DNA of 64,000 nucleotides from an uncultured Erythrobacter sp. (GCA_937969505.1 CALBWA010000003.1:1-64000); one strand, 5' to 3'. Numbered from the stretch's first letter, positions 28,312-39,400 are shown. The notes: generated from the sequence alone by a model not told the origin. Numbers and translations: made by a program.

Positions 28312-31140
28312 GTGTTTGAGGGATTATTGCGCGCGGTTGCCCTGACCTTCGCTTGCTTTCTGACGGCAGCCTGTATGATGCAGTCTGGTCAGCAAGTTTT
28401 CCTTGATGCACAGGCAAATGCGTCAAGGCCTGTTCCGTTTTTCCTTGAAGTTGAAGGCCAAGTCCACCCCTTGGGGGTTGGCCGTGATGCTCCTCGCCTG
28501 TCCTGGCGAAGCGTGGTCGAAAGCCAGTCCGCGTATGAGATTGAAGTTGCGACCACTGCAGATCTGCTCAAGCAAAATGCTCCTGATTTGTGGTCCAGCG
28601 GCCGGATCGAAGATGGCCGGTCGGTAGAAATTCAATATCGGGGCAGGGCGTTGCAGTCGCGTCAGCAAGCTTTTTGGCGTGTGCGGATTTGGGCTCATGG
28701 AGAAGAAAGCCCGGGTGAGTGGAGCAAAATCGGCCATTGGCAGATGGCACTGCTTGATTCCTCTGACTGGCAGGCGGCTTGGGTGACCAGTCCGATCTTC
28801 CCCGCTGCAGAGGAAACAGCAGGCATGACGCGCTGGCTGAACCTGACTGCCGCAGACCCCCAGTTCAGGAATTCCGAAAGAATTGCGGACACCAAGCGGC
28901 GCCTGCGCGATGTTCGACCGGCAACCTATTTCCGCAAGGCCTTCACTGTCACCAAGCCGGTCAAGTCGGCTCGGCTTTATTCAACATCTGCCGGATATTC
29001 CGAGTTTTTCCTGAACGGTGAGAAAATCGGTGACCGGGTGCTGAACCCGGCACAAACCGATTTTGACAAGCGTATCTATTACGATGTTGATGACCTTACC
29101 GATCAGCTGCGGCAGGGCGAGCAGGTGCTAGGCGTGCATTTGGGCAACGGATTTTATGCAGAGCGCACAGCGTTCGGGTTGGACAAACTCTTCTATGGCG
29201 AGCCTGCTGCTATTGCGCAGTTGGAAATTACCTATGACGACGGTTCGATCCAGACAATTGCAACTGACGGCAGTTGGTATGCGCGCCCATCGCCAATTCT
29301 GAAGAATGGCGTTTATTCAGGCGAATATTTTGATGCGCGTGAGAGAGTGGCGTCTTGGAATGATGTCGGATTGGAAGGGTTGGGCGATTGGCGCAGGGCT
29401 GGGGTATTGACTGACAGCCCAACGCAAGCGCTGGTGCCCGCAGAGATGCCCCCGGTCCGACGAGTGACCGAAGTGAAACCCAAGGCGCTTCTCAATCCCG
29501 AACCGGGCGTCTGGACCATAGACATGGGGCAAAACTTTACCGGGCTACCGACAATCGAGATGTCCCGTCTTGGTCTGGTCGAGGGGCAAACCGTGCTGTT
29601 GCGCTATGCTGAATGGGCTGACGCTGATGGCAAGGTGGGCATGAATTCCGGCGGTGGAGCGCCGCGAACCAAGCAGGTTGATGCCTATGTTTCCGATGGC
29701 AGCGACGCAGAGCCTTGGTCTCCATCATTCACCTGGCATGGCTTTCGCTACATCGAAATCAGCGGAATTGATGGTCCCCCGCCGCTTGACGCCATCACTG
29801 CGCATCTGACCCGGACGGATATCAAGCGGATCGGACATTTTTCCTCTTCTGACCCGCTGCTCAATCGCATCCATCAAACTGCCTTGTGGTCCTTTGAAAC
29901 CAATATGGTCTCGGTCCTGTCAGATTGCCCGATCCGCGAACGCAATGGCTGGACGGGCGACGCGCACGCCGTCATCCAGATGGCAAGCTACAATTTCGAC
30001 ATGGGTCCGTTTCTCGACAAATTTCTCGGGGATTTCAGAACGACCGATTTCATCTCGCCGGCCATTGTTCCTGGACGACGGACCCATTCGGGCAAAGTGG
30101 ATTGGGCAGCAGCAGAGGTGTTTCTCACCTGGGAACATTATTTGCATACCGGCGATGCGTCCGTGATCGAACGGCAGTATGACAGCCTTCTGGATTACGT
30201 TGCCTATGTCGAAAATGCGATGGATGACGACCGTGTCACCGATCCGTTTCACTATTATGGTGATTGGTGCGATGCCTTGCCTGAACTCGGCATGGAGCGC
30301 CCACTTGGTCGGTGCGCATCGTTCAGCACTCCAGGTGATCTGACGGCAACAGCATTGATGGCTCGGGTTTTCAAGCAGATGTCGGACATGGCCAAGCTAC
30401 TTGGTCATAGCAAGGACGCTGCGGTCTTTGAGCAGCGCTTTGTCGATGTTAGCGCCGCCTTCAATCGCGCTTATTATCAGGACGAACGCACAGGCTATGG
30501 CAGCCAGACAGCCAATGCGATGGCATTGCAATTTGGCATTGCACCCATCGATCAACGAAACGCCATCGCAGCAGCTATGGCCGCTGATGTCCGCGACAAG
30601 TGGGACGGACACGCATCCGTGGGAGCCCTCGGACAAACGTGGCTTTATCCCGCGCTGTCCGATGCCGGTTACGACGATACCGCATTTGGAATATTCAAGG
30701 CGGATGGGCCTCCGGGATATTCCTATCTGTTCGATACGTTGGATGGCACAACCTTGTGGGAGAATATCACCGGATATGTTCCAGATGGAAAACAGCCGGG
30801 ACGGTCACTGAACCACCCGTTCAAGGGAGGGTATGACGCCTGGTTCTACAGCGGGCTCGGGGGAATCAACCCTGATCCGCAAGCACCCGGATACAAGCGG
30901 TTTTTCCTCAATCCGAAATTCCCGACAGACCTTGATCAGGTGCAGGTGTCGCTGGAAACCGGCTACGGTATCATCCGCAGTGCTTGGAAGCGTGAGGGAG
31001 GAGAAATTATCTGGGATGTAGAAGTCCCGCCAAACACTTCCGCTATCGATATCAGCCAAGGTGGGTCGCTTGTCATCGGGCCGGGCACGCATCAGTTCCG
31101 CCTCGACGGCTCGCGCCAGCCCGAAGACAAGGTAAACTGA
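28312..31140 (+). CDS. GH78 family alpha-L-rhamnosidase lipoprotein
   Basis: 942 residues. GTG start after GAGGGG. The signal ends in a lipobox (FLTAAC), so the enzyme is anchored, probably in the periplasm. It has the GH78 modular order: N-terminal beta domains (SARLYSTSAGYSEFFLNGEK, LGVHLGNGFY), then an (alpha/alpha)6 barrel with the signature DCPIRERNGWTGDAHAV, and a C-terminal beta domain with HPFKGGYDAWFYSGLGGI. It releases alpha-linked L-rhamnose from oligosaccharides. The next gene, a sulfatase, begins at the base after its stop, so the two act in one operon and perhaps on the same sulfated rhamnoside. Confidence 0.93.
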   Translation: MFEGLLRAVALTFACFLTAACMMQSGQQVFLDAQANASRPVPFFLEVEGQVHPLGVGRDAPRLSWRSVVESQSAYEIEVATTADLLKQNAPDLWSSGRIEDGRSVEIQYRGRALQSRQQAFWRVRIWAHGEESPGEWSKIGHWQMALLDSSDWQAAWVTSPIFPAAEETAGMTRWLNLTAADPQFRNSERIADTKRRLRDVRPATYFRKAFTVTKPVKSARLYSTSAGYSEFFLNGEKIGDRVLNPAQTDFDKRIYYDVDDLTDQLRQGEQVLGVHLGNGFYAERTAFGLDKLFYGEPAAIAQLEITYDDGSIQTIATDGSWYARPSPILKNGVYSGEYFDARERVASWNDVGLEGLGDWRRAGVLTDSPTQALVPAEMPPVRRVTEVKPKALLNPEPGVWTIDMGQNFTGLPTIEMSRLGLVEGQTVLLRYAEWADADGKVGMNSGGGAPRTKQVDAYVSDGSDAEPWSPSFTWHGFRYIEISGIDGPPPLDAITAHLTRTDIKRIGHFSSSDPLLNRIHQTALWSFETNMVSVLSDCPIRERNGWTGDAHAVIQMASYNFDMGPFLDKFLGDFRTTDFISPAIVPGRRTHSGKVDWAAAEVFLTWEHYLHTGDASVIERQYDSLLDYVAYVENAMDDDRVTDPFHYYGDWCDALPELGMERPLGRCASFSTPGDLTATALMARVFKQMSDMAKLLGHSKDAAVFEQRFVDVSAAFNRAYYQDERTGYGSQTANAMALQFGIAPIDQRNAIAAAMAADVRDKWDGHASVGALGQTWLYPALSDAGYDDTAFGIFKADGPPGYSYLFDTLDGTTLWENITGYVPDGKQPGRSLNHPFKGGYDAWFYSGLGGINPDPQAPGYKRFFLNPKFPTDLDQVQVSLETGYGIIRSAWKREGGEIIWDVEVPPNTSAIDISQGGSLVIGPGTHQFRLDGSRQPEDKVN

Positions 31141-32460
31141 GTGACACATTTCCCCGCAAAAATGCTCGTAATGCTCGGCCTTTTTGCTGCGCTCATCGGC
31201 TGCGCATTGGCGCCTGAAAAGACAACCGAGGTCGAGCTAAGCCAGCAGCAAACTCCCCCAAACATTGTATGGATCATCTCCGATGATCAGGCCTATTCCG
31301 ATTTCGGATTTATGGGGCATGACCTAGTTCGGACCCCTCATCTAGACAAGCTTGCCTCTGAGTCTGCATTGTTTCCCAACGGCTATGTGCCTTCCAGCCT
31401 GTGCCGTGCATCACTGGCGACGCTGATAACCGGTAAATACGCTTTTGATCATGGTATCTGTTTCAACGATCCGCCCGACGGTATCCCGCATTCGGAAACC
31501 TTCCGCTTTCTTCAAGCGCAAAAACCCATGCCAATGGAACTGCAAGCAGCCGGTTATCGCAGTATGCAGACCGGCAAGTTCTGGGAGGGTGTCTACACCA
31601 ATGGTGGCTTTACAGATGGGATGACCATGGGCACTCGCCATGGTGATGCGGGTCTGCGGATCGGACGCAAGACCATGGAGCCGATCGATGCATTCCTGAG
31701 CGATGTAGGCGATGACCCGTTTTTCATCTGGTTTGCTCCCTATCTGCCCCACGCTCCGTTCGATGCCGTGGAAGCCTATAAAGAGCCATTTCGCGGCAAG
31801 GGGCTGGGGCGTCGCGAGATTGGCTATTATGCCAATATCTCGTGGCTCGACGATACGGTCGGCCAGCTGATGGATTTGCTCGAGAAGAACGGACAGGAGG
31901 ACAATACGGTCATCATGTTTGTGGTCGATAATGGCTGGCTCCCCAATCGGGATGGAGAAAGCTTCCGCGATCTACAGGGTCGCAATCTACGGTTTGATGC
32001 GCGCTCAAAGCAGTCACCCTACGAGGGCGGAGTACGCACGCCGATCTTTGTCCGTTGGCCGGGCCGGATCAAGCCGGGGCGGCATGATGATCTGGTAAGT
32101 TCGATTGACTTTTTCCCGACCACGATGGCGCTGGCAGGCTTGCCTGCCGCTGAAGGTTTGCCCGGCCGCAATCTTCGACCGTTTCTTGAGCACCGCGCAA
32201 GCCTGCCGCCGCGCACTGTATTTGGCGAGATCTATTATCATACGTCTCTCGAATTGGATAATCCTACGGTCAACATGACCCATCGCTGGGCCAGACGGGA
32301 TGACTGGAAATTGATCCTCAACGATCATGACCAAGGGCGGCCAGAACTGTATAATCTGGCATTGGACCCGGACGAAAAACGGGACCTTGCTGCCGACCCT
32401 GATCACGCGGACAAGCTTACATCACTGCGCGATGAAATTCAGGCATGGTGGCCAAACTGA
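31141..32460 (+). CDS. Type I sulfatase lipoprotein with C-R-A-S-L active-site motif
   Basis: 439 residues from a GTG start immediately after the GH78 stop. Lipobox ALIGC (Cys21). Sulfatase features are NIVWIISDDQAYSDFGFMG, the formylglycine region SLCRASLATLITGKYAFDHG with Cys88, a metal-binding MFVVDNGWLPN, and GGVRTPIFVRWPG. The core motif is C-R-A-S-L, lacking the Arg of the textbook C-x-P/A-S-R; related sulfatases with C-R-P-S-L occur, so it is likely still converted by a maturation enzyme. It should act on a sulfated sugar near a rhamnose, given the shared operon with GH78 and GH3. No maturation enzyme gene is in the window. Confidence 0.9.
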   Translation: MTHFPAKMLVMLGLFAALIGCALAPEKTTEVELSQQQTPPNIVWIISDDQAYSDFGFMGHDLVRTPHLDKLASESALFPNGYVPSSLCRASLATLITGKYAFDHGICFNDPPDGIPHSETFRFLQAQKPMPMELQAAGYRSMQTGKFWEGVYTNGGFTDGMTMGTRHGDAGLRIGRKTMEPIDAFLSDVGDDPFFIWFAPYLPHAPFDAVEAYKEPFRGKGLGRREIGYYANISWLDDTVGQLMDLLEKNGQEDNTVIMFVVDNGWLPNRDGESFRDLQGRNLRFDARSKQSPYEGGVRTPIFVRWPGRIKPGRHDDLVSSIDFFPTTMALAGLPAAEGLPGRNLRPFLEHRASLPPRTVFGEIYYHTSLELDNPTVNMTHRWARRDDWKLILNDHDQGRPELYNLALDPDEKRDLAADPDHADKLTSLRDEIQAWWPN

Positions 32461-32506
32461 AACGGCCAGCGCGATGCCAAACGGCCCACAAAAGGAAGCG
32501 AAAGAA

Positions 32507-34861
32507 ATGAAAATTGATCGTCGTACAACTCTTGCCGGGATCGGTGGTCTAGGCTTTGCGGCTATGGGTGGGTTCGGCAATGTCGCGCATGCCCGTACAA
32601 GTGACGACTATCGCAACACTTCGCTGTCGCCTGCACGCCGGGCCAAGGCATTGGTCGCGCTGATGACGCTGGATGAAGTCGGCGCCCAATTGAACTGCCC
32701 GCGCGCGGCTGATGTCATGGCCGATGCGAAGGCTTTCGAGGCTGACTTTCCCTATTTCAAGTATGGCATTGGCGGGGTGTATTCTGCCAGTCTTGAAGCA
32801 GGCCCGGCAGACAATGCCCGTGCCGTAATCGAGCTTCAACGCGAGGTTGTCAGCCGCAGCCGTTTTGGCATCCCGGCCTTTATCTTCGAGGAATGCCTGG
32901 CCGGAATGCTGGCGGATGGGGCCACCCAATATCCGCAAGCGCTGGCGATGGCCTGCGCCTTCAATCCGGCATTGGTCGAGCAGGTTTTCGCCGCAACTGC
33001 CAAAGAAGCGCGCTCGCGTGGTGCACAGGCCTGTTTCTCTCCCAATATCGACATTTGCAGCGATCCGCGCTGGGGGCGAGCTGAGGAGACCTGGGGCGAG
33101 GACCCCTATTTGGTAACGGTTTCGGCGCGCGCTATCGTGACCGGATTGCAGGGAGCGCCGGCAGAATATCTCCCCTCAGACCGCATGGCCACCAGCGTCA
33201 AACATTTTGCCGGATACGGGCAGGGCATCGGAGGTCGCAACTTTGCCCCATCGCATATCGGGCCGGTCGAAATGCAGAATGTAGTTTTGCCCCCGTTCCG
33301 CGCAGCGATCACCGAGTCAGGATCGGTTGGTTTGATGGCATCACACGGCGAAATCGATGGAGTGCCTGCGCATGCCGACACGGCCCTGCTGTCGGACCTG
33401 TTGCGCGACGATTGGGGCTTTGATGGTTATGTCGTTTCCGATTGGGATGATATCCGCCGGATTCACAGCCTGCACGGCGTTGCCAGGGATGAGGCCGAAG
33501 CTGCAATTATGGGGCTGAAGGCTGGTGTGGATCTGGAACTTGCCAATGATGGTGTCTATCTGATGCTGCCCCAGCTGGTGCGCGACGGGAAGCTTGAGGA
33601 AAGTTACGTTCGCCGGGCTGCCGAACGTGTTCTGGCTGCGAAATTCAAATGCGGATTGTTCGACTTGCCATGGGCCGACCCGGCAAAAGCCGCCAAGCTG
33701 GCGCGCAGTGCAGACCATCGCGCATTGGCCCGCAAGGCGGCAGAGGAATCTGTTGTTCTGCTCAAGAACGAGGGCGACCTGCTCCCGCTCAAAAAGGTGG
33801 CCACAAAGAAAGTTCTCGTGGTTGGTCCCAATGCGGCATCCGTGCACTTGGGCGGTTATTCGCCCAAGCCGTTTATCGGGGTCAGCATGCTTGAAGGGAT
33901 CAAGGCATATGGCCAGCGCGCAGGATTTGAAACCGTCTATGCGCCGGGTTGCCGCATCACCGCAGGCGATGAAGGCCAGAACGAAATCGAGACCGATGTT
34001 GCGGACGAAACCGTCAGTGCGGATCCCGCGCTCAATCGCAAACTTATTGCAGAGGCAGTCGCGGCGGCAGAAGACGTTGACACTATCGTCATGTGCCTGG
34101 GCGGAAATGAAGCAACCGCGCGTGAGGCCTATTTTGCAGGCGATTCTCGCGGAGACCGCGACGACCTTGAACTGATTGGCGAGCAGAACGAACTGGCCGA
34201 AGCCTTGCTGGCGCTTGGCAAGAAAACAGTCACTGTCCTGATCCACGGCCGTCCGCTTTCACCACAAATTCTGGTCGAAAAATGCCCGGCTATACTGGAT
34301 GCCTTCTACCCGGGAGAAGAGGGCGGACATGCCATCGCCAACATCCTGTTCGGCGATGTTAATCCAAGCGGGAAACTGCCGGTTACGCTGGTGCGCAATG
34401 TCGGCCAATTGCCGGGTTTCTATTACCAGAAGCCAACTGGAAAATTCAGAAATTACGTCTTTTCGGATTCAACCCCGCTGTACCCTTTCGGCCATGGATT
34501 GAGTTACACCCGGTTCACATGTGGCGCACCCAAGCCAGCGGTATCGTCTGTGGCCGTGGGCGATGTACTCAATGTTTCAATCGAGGTGGAAAATGTCGGC
34601 AAACGAGCCGGGCAGGAGGTGGTCCAGCTTTATGTCCGTGACGAGATTGCCAGCCTGACAAGGCCGGTAAAGCTGTTGCGTGCGTTTGAGAAGGTCATGC
34701 TTGCTCCCGGCGAACGCAAGACTGTCCAGTTCACGCTGGGCGCTCAAGACTTCGGCTTTTGGGACGCTGATGGTCAGCTCGTTCTGGAGCCGGGCCGGTT
34801 CACTTTGATGGCCGGGTCGGACAGCGAACAACTCAAATCGGCATCAATCGATCTGGTCTGA
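32507..34861 (+). CDS. GH3 family glycoside hydrolase (beta-xylosidase/beta-glucosidase type)
   Basis: 784 residues. The ATG at 32507 begins a Tat-like signal (MKIDRRTTLAGIGGLGFAAM) and follows AAAGGAAG; the frame extends upstream inside the sulfatase without signals. The GH3 barrel carries the nucleophile Asp312 in GYVVSDWDDI and the substrate loop SVKHFAGYG; a second alpha/beta domain (KKVLVVGPNAASVHLGGYSP) and a C-terminal fibronectin-III-like domain (PFGHGLSYTRF, REVVQLYV-like QEVVQLYVRDE) complete the usual three-domain form. It removes terminal beta-linked sugars, here plausibly xylose from xylose-containing ulvan fragments. Third gene of the GH78-sulfatase-GH3 operon. Confidence 0.92.
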   Translation: MKIDRRTTLAGIGGLGFAAMGGFGNVAHARTSDDYRNTSLSPARRAKALVALMTLDEVGAQLNCPRAADVMADAKAFEADFPYFKYGIGGVYSASLEAGPADNARAVIELQREVVSRSRFGIPAFIFEECLAGMLADGATQYPQALAMACAFNPALVEQVFAATAKEARSRGAQACFSPNIDICSDPRWGRAEETWGEDPYLVTVSARAIVTGLQGAPAEYLPSDRMATSVKHFAGYGQGIGGRNFAPSHIGPVEMQNVVLPPFRAAITESGSVGLMASHGEIDGVPAHADTALLSDLLRDDWGFDGYVVSDWDDIRRIHSLHGVARDEAEAAIMGLKAGVDLELANDGVYLMLPQLVRDGKLEESYVRRAAERVLAAKFKCGLFDLPWADPAKAAKLARSADHRALARKAAEESVVLLKNEGDLLPLKKVATKKVLVVGPNAASVHLGGYSPKPFIGVSMLEGIKAYGQRAGFETVYAPGCRITAGDEGQNEIETDVADETVSADPALNRKLIAEAVAAAEDVDTIVMCLGGNEATAREAYFAGDSRGDRDDLELIGEQNELAEALLALGKKTVTVLIHGRPLSPQILVEKCPAILDAFYPGEEGGHAIANILFGDVNPSGKLPVTLVRNVGQLPGFYYQKPTGKFRNYVFSDSTPLYPFGHGLSYTRFTCGAPKPAVSSVAVGDVLNVSIEVENVGKRAGQEVVQLYVRDEIASLTRPVKLLRAFEKVMLAPGERKTVQFTLGAQDFGFWDADGQLVLEPGRFTLMAGSDSEQLKSASIDLV

Positions 34862-34895
34862 ATTCAGCGCTCATTTGGGGTAGGGGGTCACTAAG

Positions 34896-36335
34896 ATGCG
34901 TGCGACACGTTTGGCGTTTCTTGTTTCAGTTTGTCTTCCGCTTTCGGGATGCGGGGGTGGCGACGGTGGCAGTGCAACGCCTCCTTCTGTCGGCGCAGGC
35001 GCGCCGGCACCGACCCCCACTCCAACACCGACGCCATCACCCACGCCAACCAGCACCTTTGCGGCAACAGGCGGAGAATGCGATGGCACGGCCGGTTGGC
35101 AGGCGATCGCCAATGACGGATTAGATGACACGGCTGCCATTTCAAATTCGCTGCAACAGGCAGCGAACAAGGGTGACACACTGACGATCCCGGCGGGAAC
35201 GTACAATATTGATGACCCGGATGGGGTCAGTGTGGTCATTCAGAATCAGGATTTTTCGATTATCGCAACCGGTGCTGTTTTCATTGCAGGTCCCGAGGTG
35301 AATTCCGACCTGATCGATTTCGATGCGACTGGCGCAAGCTTTTCTGGAGACTGCGGCGGCAGCGCTTTGGTGGATTTCAGCTGGACTGATGGCGAGTTGG
35401 ACATAAGCCGCTCGCGGTTATCAGGCACCATTCCGCAAGGCGGGTCGGTTGGTGCCACAACGGTGGGCAGCCCAGTGGCAGCTACGACTGATGGTCTTTC
35501 GGTGCGCGGTGCCACCGGGGGAAGCAATCCCCGAGCAAAGGTTGATGCTGTGACCATTCGCGGACTGACAGTCGTCGGCGCCCCTATCAGCGATGCCAAT
35601 CGGACGGCATATTTTGCTGATCCTGATACAGCTGCAGCAATAGACAGCGAAAGTGACAGCTGGCGCAATGCGGGCGGGGACAGCGGCGTTTTTGTGATGG
35701 GCGCTCAATCAGCCCTGATCGAGAACTCAGCCTTTTTCGGAATCCGCGATGCGAGCATTTACATGTCTGCTGCACCCTATGACGGGTCGCTAGGTGGCAA
35801 TTATGTGATGCGCGGCAATCGGTTCTATGGAGGCTTTGACGGTATTTCGTCAAAGCGAGGAGCGCTCAACATCACAATGGAGGACAATGTTTTTGTCAAC
35901 ATCGTCCGTGCGATGTCCCTGGAATCGCTGAGCCAACCGCTTCGTGACACGAATAGCCAGACCGCCGAGCGCATCGTCCGCCCGGTCGTCATGTCGAAAA
36001 ATGTCTTCAATGGCGTTCAGCGCGCAATTCAGGTTGAATCAGCCAGCGACGTGACTGTGTCAGGCAATCTGATCCGTAATCTCGGCGCCCGCGTCGCGCA
36101 ACGCAATGATCCGGTCAGATACAGCCGTTATGAAGGTATTGTGCTGGAAGGCGTGACCGGCGCAACGATCGCAGACAACCAGATCATGGGTGTCGAAGGC
36201 GCGCGCAGCTCGGCCTCGACAACGGTGGGCATCACCATCGGAACGCATGCGGGTATTGTCGGGCCGCTTTTCAGTTCCAGTGTCGACATTGCATCCAGCA
36301 ATGTGCTGACCAATCTCGACAGCGATATTGAATGA
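34896..36335 (+). CDS. Right-handed beta-helix lipoprotein of unknown activity, lyase-like
   Basis: 479 residues. Lipobox LPLSGC near residue 19, a glycine stretch, then a Pro-Thr linker (residues 37-53, encoded by short CCNAC-type repeats), then a pectate-lyase-type parallel beta-helix. The helix begins with a Pectate_lyase_3-like DGLDDTAAISNSLQQAA and TIPAGTYNIDD and has repeating N-rich turns (NYVMRGNRFYGG, ALNITMEDNVFVNI, DVTVSGNLIRNL, GATIADNQIMG). I recognise the fold but no catalytic signature. It is the last gene of the GH78-sulfatase-GH3 group, 34 bp after GH3. It could be a surface-exposed lyase, hydrolase or binding protein. Confidence 0.75.
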   Translation: MRATRLAFLVSVCLPLSGCGGGDGGSATPPSVGAGAPAPTPTPTPTPSPTPTSTFAATGGECDGTAGWQAIANDGLDDTAAISNSLQQAANKGDTLTIPAGTYNIDDPDGVSVVIQNQDFSIIATGAVFIAGPEVNSDLIDFDATGASFSGDCGGSALVDFSWTDGELDISRSRLSGTIPQGGSVGATTVGSPVAATTDGLSVRGATGGSNPRAKVDAVTIRGLTVVGAPISDANRTAYFADPDTAAAIDSESDSWRNAGGDSGVFVMGAQSALIENSAFFGIRDASIYMSAAPYDGSLGGNYVMRGNRFYGGFDGISSKRGALNITMEDNVFVNIVRAMSLESLSQPLRDTNSQTAERIVRPVVMSKNVFNGVQRAIQVESASDVTVSGNLIRNLGARVAQRNDPVRYSRYEGIVLEGVTGATIADNQIMGVEGARSSASTTVGITIGTHAGIVGPLFSSSVDIASSNVLTNLDSDIE

Positions 36336-36404
36336 TACCCTGACGCCCTGCTCATGGCAGAGTATGCGTTGCGGGATCGTTTCGTTGAGATCTGGCTAGG
36401 CCAC

Positions 36405-36433
36405 AAAAAAGGGGGCGCCGCTTGGACGCCCCC
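36405..36433 (-). terminator. Rho-independent terminator of the TonB receptor gene
   Basis: On the minus strand: GGGGGCG, a nine-base loop, CGCCCCC, then TTTTTT (36405-36410). It lies 23 bp past the receptor stop at 36456 and also separates it from the convergent beta-helix gene. Confidence 0.85.
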
Positions 36434-36455
36434 TCTCCTTGTTTTCGTCAAGTGA

Positions 36456-39400
36456 CTAGAACTTGAAGCTGACCCCACCAACGATCCGACGGTCGGCAAA
36501 ATCCTGCTGGCAGAGCAAGCTGCCTTCGGTGATGCAGAATTCATTGTTGCGCTCACGCAGGAGGTTGATGCCATCCACGCCCACCGTGATTTGATCGGTA
36601 AGCTCATAGCTGATGCTTGCATTCAGCTGACCACGATCGTCAACGATGCGCGGCAGACCGAACCGGCGGGTATCGGTGCTGCGGAATGACGAACGCCAGC
36701 TGTAACGGGCACGGAAATTCAAACCATACTTGTCGTAGAACAGCGTTGCGTTGAATGCATACCGCGACAGGTTTGGCAGAGTTACCAATTGCTGCACAAC
36801 ATCATCATCGAGAGTGGATGTGGACTGATCCGTGTCGGTCCGTCCCAGCAGCAGGTTGAGCGCGTTGCCACCTCCGCTTCCGTTAAAGAAGTTGCTGACG
36901 TTACCCCCATCCTCTTGATAGGTGAAGTTACCGATGAAGCCAAAGCCCGAGGCAAAGCCAAGAGAGTCTTCAAAGTCGGACAAATCGTACTGGAACGCGA
37001 CTTCAACGCCGGTCTGAGTCGCAACGCCATCCGAGTTGATTGTCGTCGCTATAGGTACGCAGATACCAATACCCTGAATAGGCGAGAACACGTTGCGGTC
37101 CGCAAACGGATTGAAAATACCGCCACCCTCGCAAGGCGGAGTGATATCACGCTCAATGCCGTTCGGACCGTTCACTTCAACCGGGAATTCAGTGTTCTGA
37201 GCGAACAGATTAGTCCGGCGTTTGTGGAAGACGCCAAGGCTGAAAAAGCCAGTGTCGGAGAAGTAATATTCGCCCGCAAGATCGAAAGACCAGACAGTTT
37301 CCGGTTCAAGATTGGGGTTCCCAACAGAGACAGCCGTCGAAGCATTGCCGCCGAACGCAACCGAGGTGGAAAGATTGTCAAAGTTCGGACGTCGCAGATC
37401 GCGCGAGATGCCTGCACGGACCAGCAGATCAACTGCAGGTTCTGCCACAAGGCTGAATCGGGGCAACCAGAAATTGTAACTGGAAGACTGCCGGATCACT
37501 CCATCGACGGCGCCATTGACGACATTGTTACCGACCGAGTCGATGTCGGTTGAGACCCAGCGGACGCCAATGTTGCCGCGGATTGGCATGCCAGCAAAAT
37601 CGGTATCATAATTGCCCTGGAAGTACGCCGCCAGCGTGCTCTCCTCGATATCGAAGAATGCAGTGAGCGTCTCTGTGGGTTCGCTAATCAATGGCAAGCT
37701 GACCCCGTTGGCACTGTTTTGCGCTTCGATAGCCGCGTTGACGGCAGCCAGCACTCCATCAGGATTATCAGCCGATGCCCTAGGATCGATTTGCAAAAAG
37801 TCCGGGATGAACAGTGTGCGCTCACCACCTGCTGAATCAAAGTTGTCTATCCCTGGGACCACGAACTGGCTCAATTGATCCAGAGTTGGGCGGAAGAAAA
37901 ACGGAGAGGCAGTTGAGGTGAAATTGTTGCGCAAGCTGCTGTCGATGTTTTCGGCACTGGCGACGCTGTAGCGCCAACCAGCATCGATCGACGAGAAGAA
38001 CGGCAAGGCACCTTCTGAATCGAAGCTCAGATCGAGCCGGTATGCCATCTCGCTGTTATCATTGCTGTTCGCACCGCGGTTGACCTGGCGAATGCGATAG
38101 TTTGCCGGGTTGAGCAATTGTTCCGCCGTCGGCGTTTCTGCCAGTCCTTGCGCAATGCCAAACTGCAGAACGCCAGTGCTGACATCAAACACTGCGGGAA
38201 CGCCATTATCGCTACTCTGACCTAGCGATGGCTGCGGGCCATTGGGGTTGATGAAGTCGGTCTGAAAGCCGAGGCTAGGGAAGTCAGACTTCGACGTAGA
38301 TCGTGCGATCTCTGCATTTACAGTGAAGCGATCCTTCTCCCATTCCAGACCACCAGCGATAACTGTGCTGTCCGTTTGGCGAGAGCCTGTCGTTGTCGAC
38401 GTGCGCAAGTTTGGATCGATCGTGCCGTTTGCTGTTACACCGACACCCAGGACACCCGAGGTAACGGCTTGAACCTCACCAAGAACGAGCGGCCCATTAG
38501 GTCCTTGAACCGTGCCAAAGTCTACCGTTTCGAACGAGGTGTTGTTGGTGTTGTTGACCACAGCGCTTGAGGTGGTTCCCGAGAAGAATGCACGAGACCC
38601 TTGTTCTACGCGTTCCTGATCATTGATCGTAGCATCGACGTAGATGCGAGTGTTGTCCGACGGCTTCCACTCAAGCGAACCTGTCCAGTTGATTGTCGTA
38701 TATTCCTGGTTGCTGACGTCCTGATCGAGGAATTGAACACGCAGGAAAGGAAATGCTTCAGAGCTTGCCGAGGCGCCGGGGAGCACGGTGCGGTCCCGGT
38801 CAACGCGAGCAAAAAATTCCGATACATCCAGCTCAGCATAGCTGGCGCTCATGACGATCCCGAATTCGCCAGCGCCTGTATCCCAGCGATTCCCGATCGT
38901 CGCCGAGACGCGCGGTGTAACCGTGCCCAGAAGACTGCTGTATTCGCCTTGCGCACGAACTGCCAATAGCGGCTCGTTAATGTCAAGCGGGCGCAGAGTG
39001 CGCAGGTTGACGGTACCGCCGACCGATCCTTCGATGGTCTTGGCGTCTGGCACCTTGACCACTTCTACCGCTGCAATCAACGCGGCAGGCAAATCTTCAA
39101 AGCTGATGCCTGAACGGCCAGTTCCGGAGCCAACCGTAGATACGCCGTTGATTTCAACGCGATTTGCGCTGGTCCCGCGGATCTGAACGCCAGTACCAAC
39201 ACCTGCATCGCGAGTAATCTGCACGCCGGTTACATTTTCGAGAACTTCAGCCAGGTTTTGGTCGGGAAGCTTGCCGATATCCTCTGCCTGGATGACCTCG
39301 ATGATGTTGTCTGTCGTGCGCTTTTCGTCGAGTGCGCTGGCAAGTGATTGCCGAATACCGCTGACGATAATCTCGTTGCTGGCACCGGTGTCATTTTCAG

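Noticed and set aside
34990..35060. Low-complexity CCNAC repeats as a CRISPR-like or mobile repeat
   Set aside because: They simply encode the Pro-Thr linker of the beta-helix lipoprotein; units are too short and degenerate.
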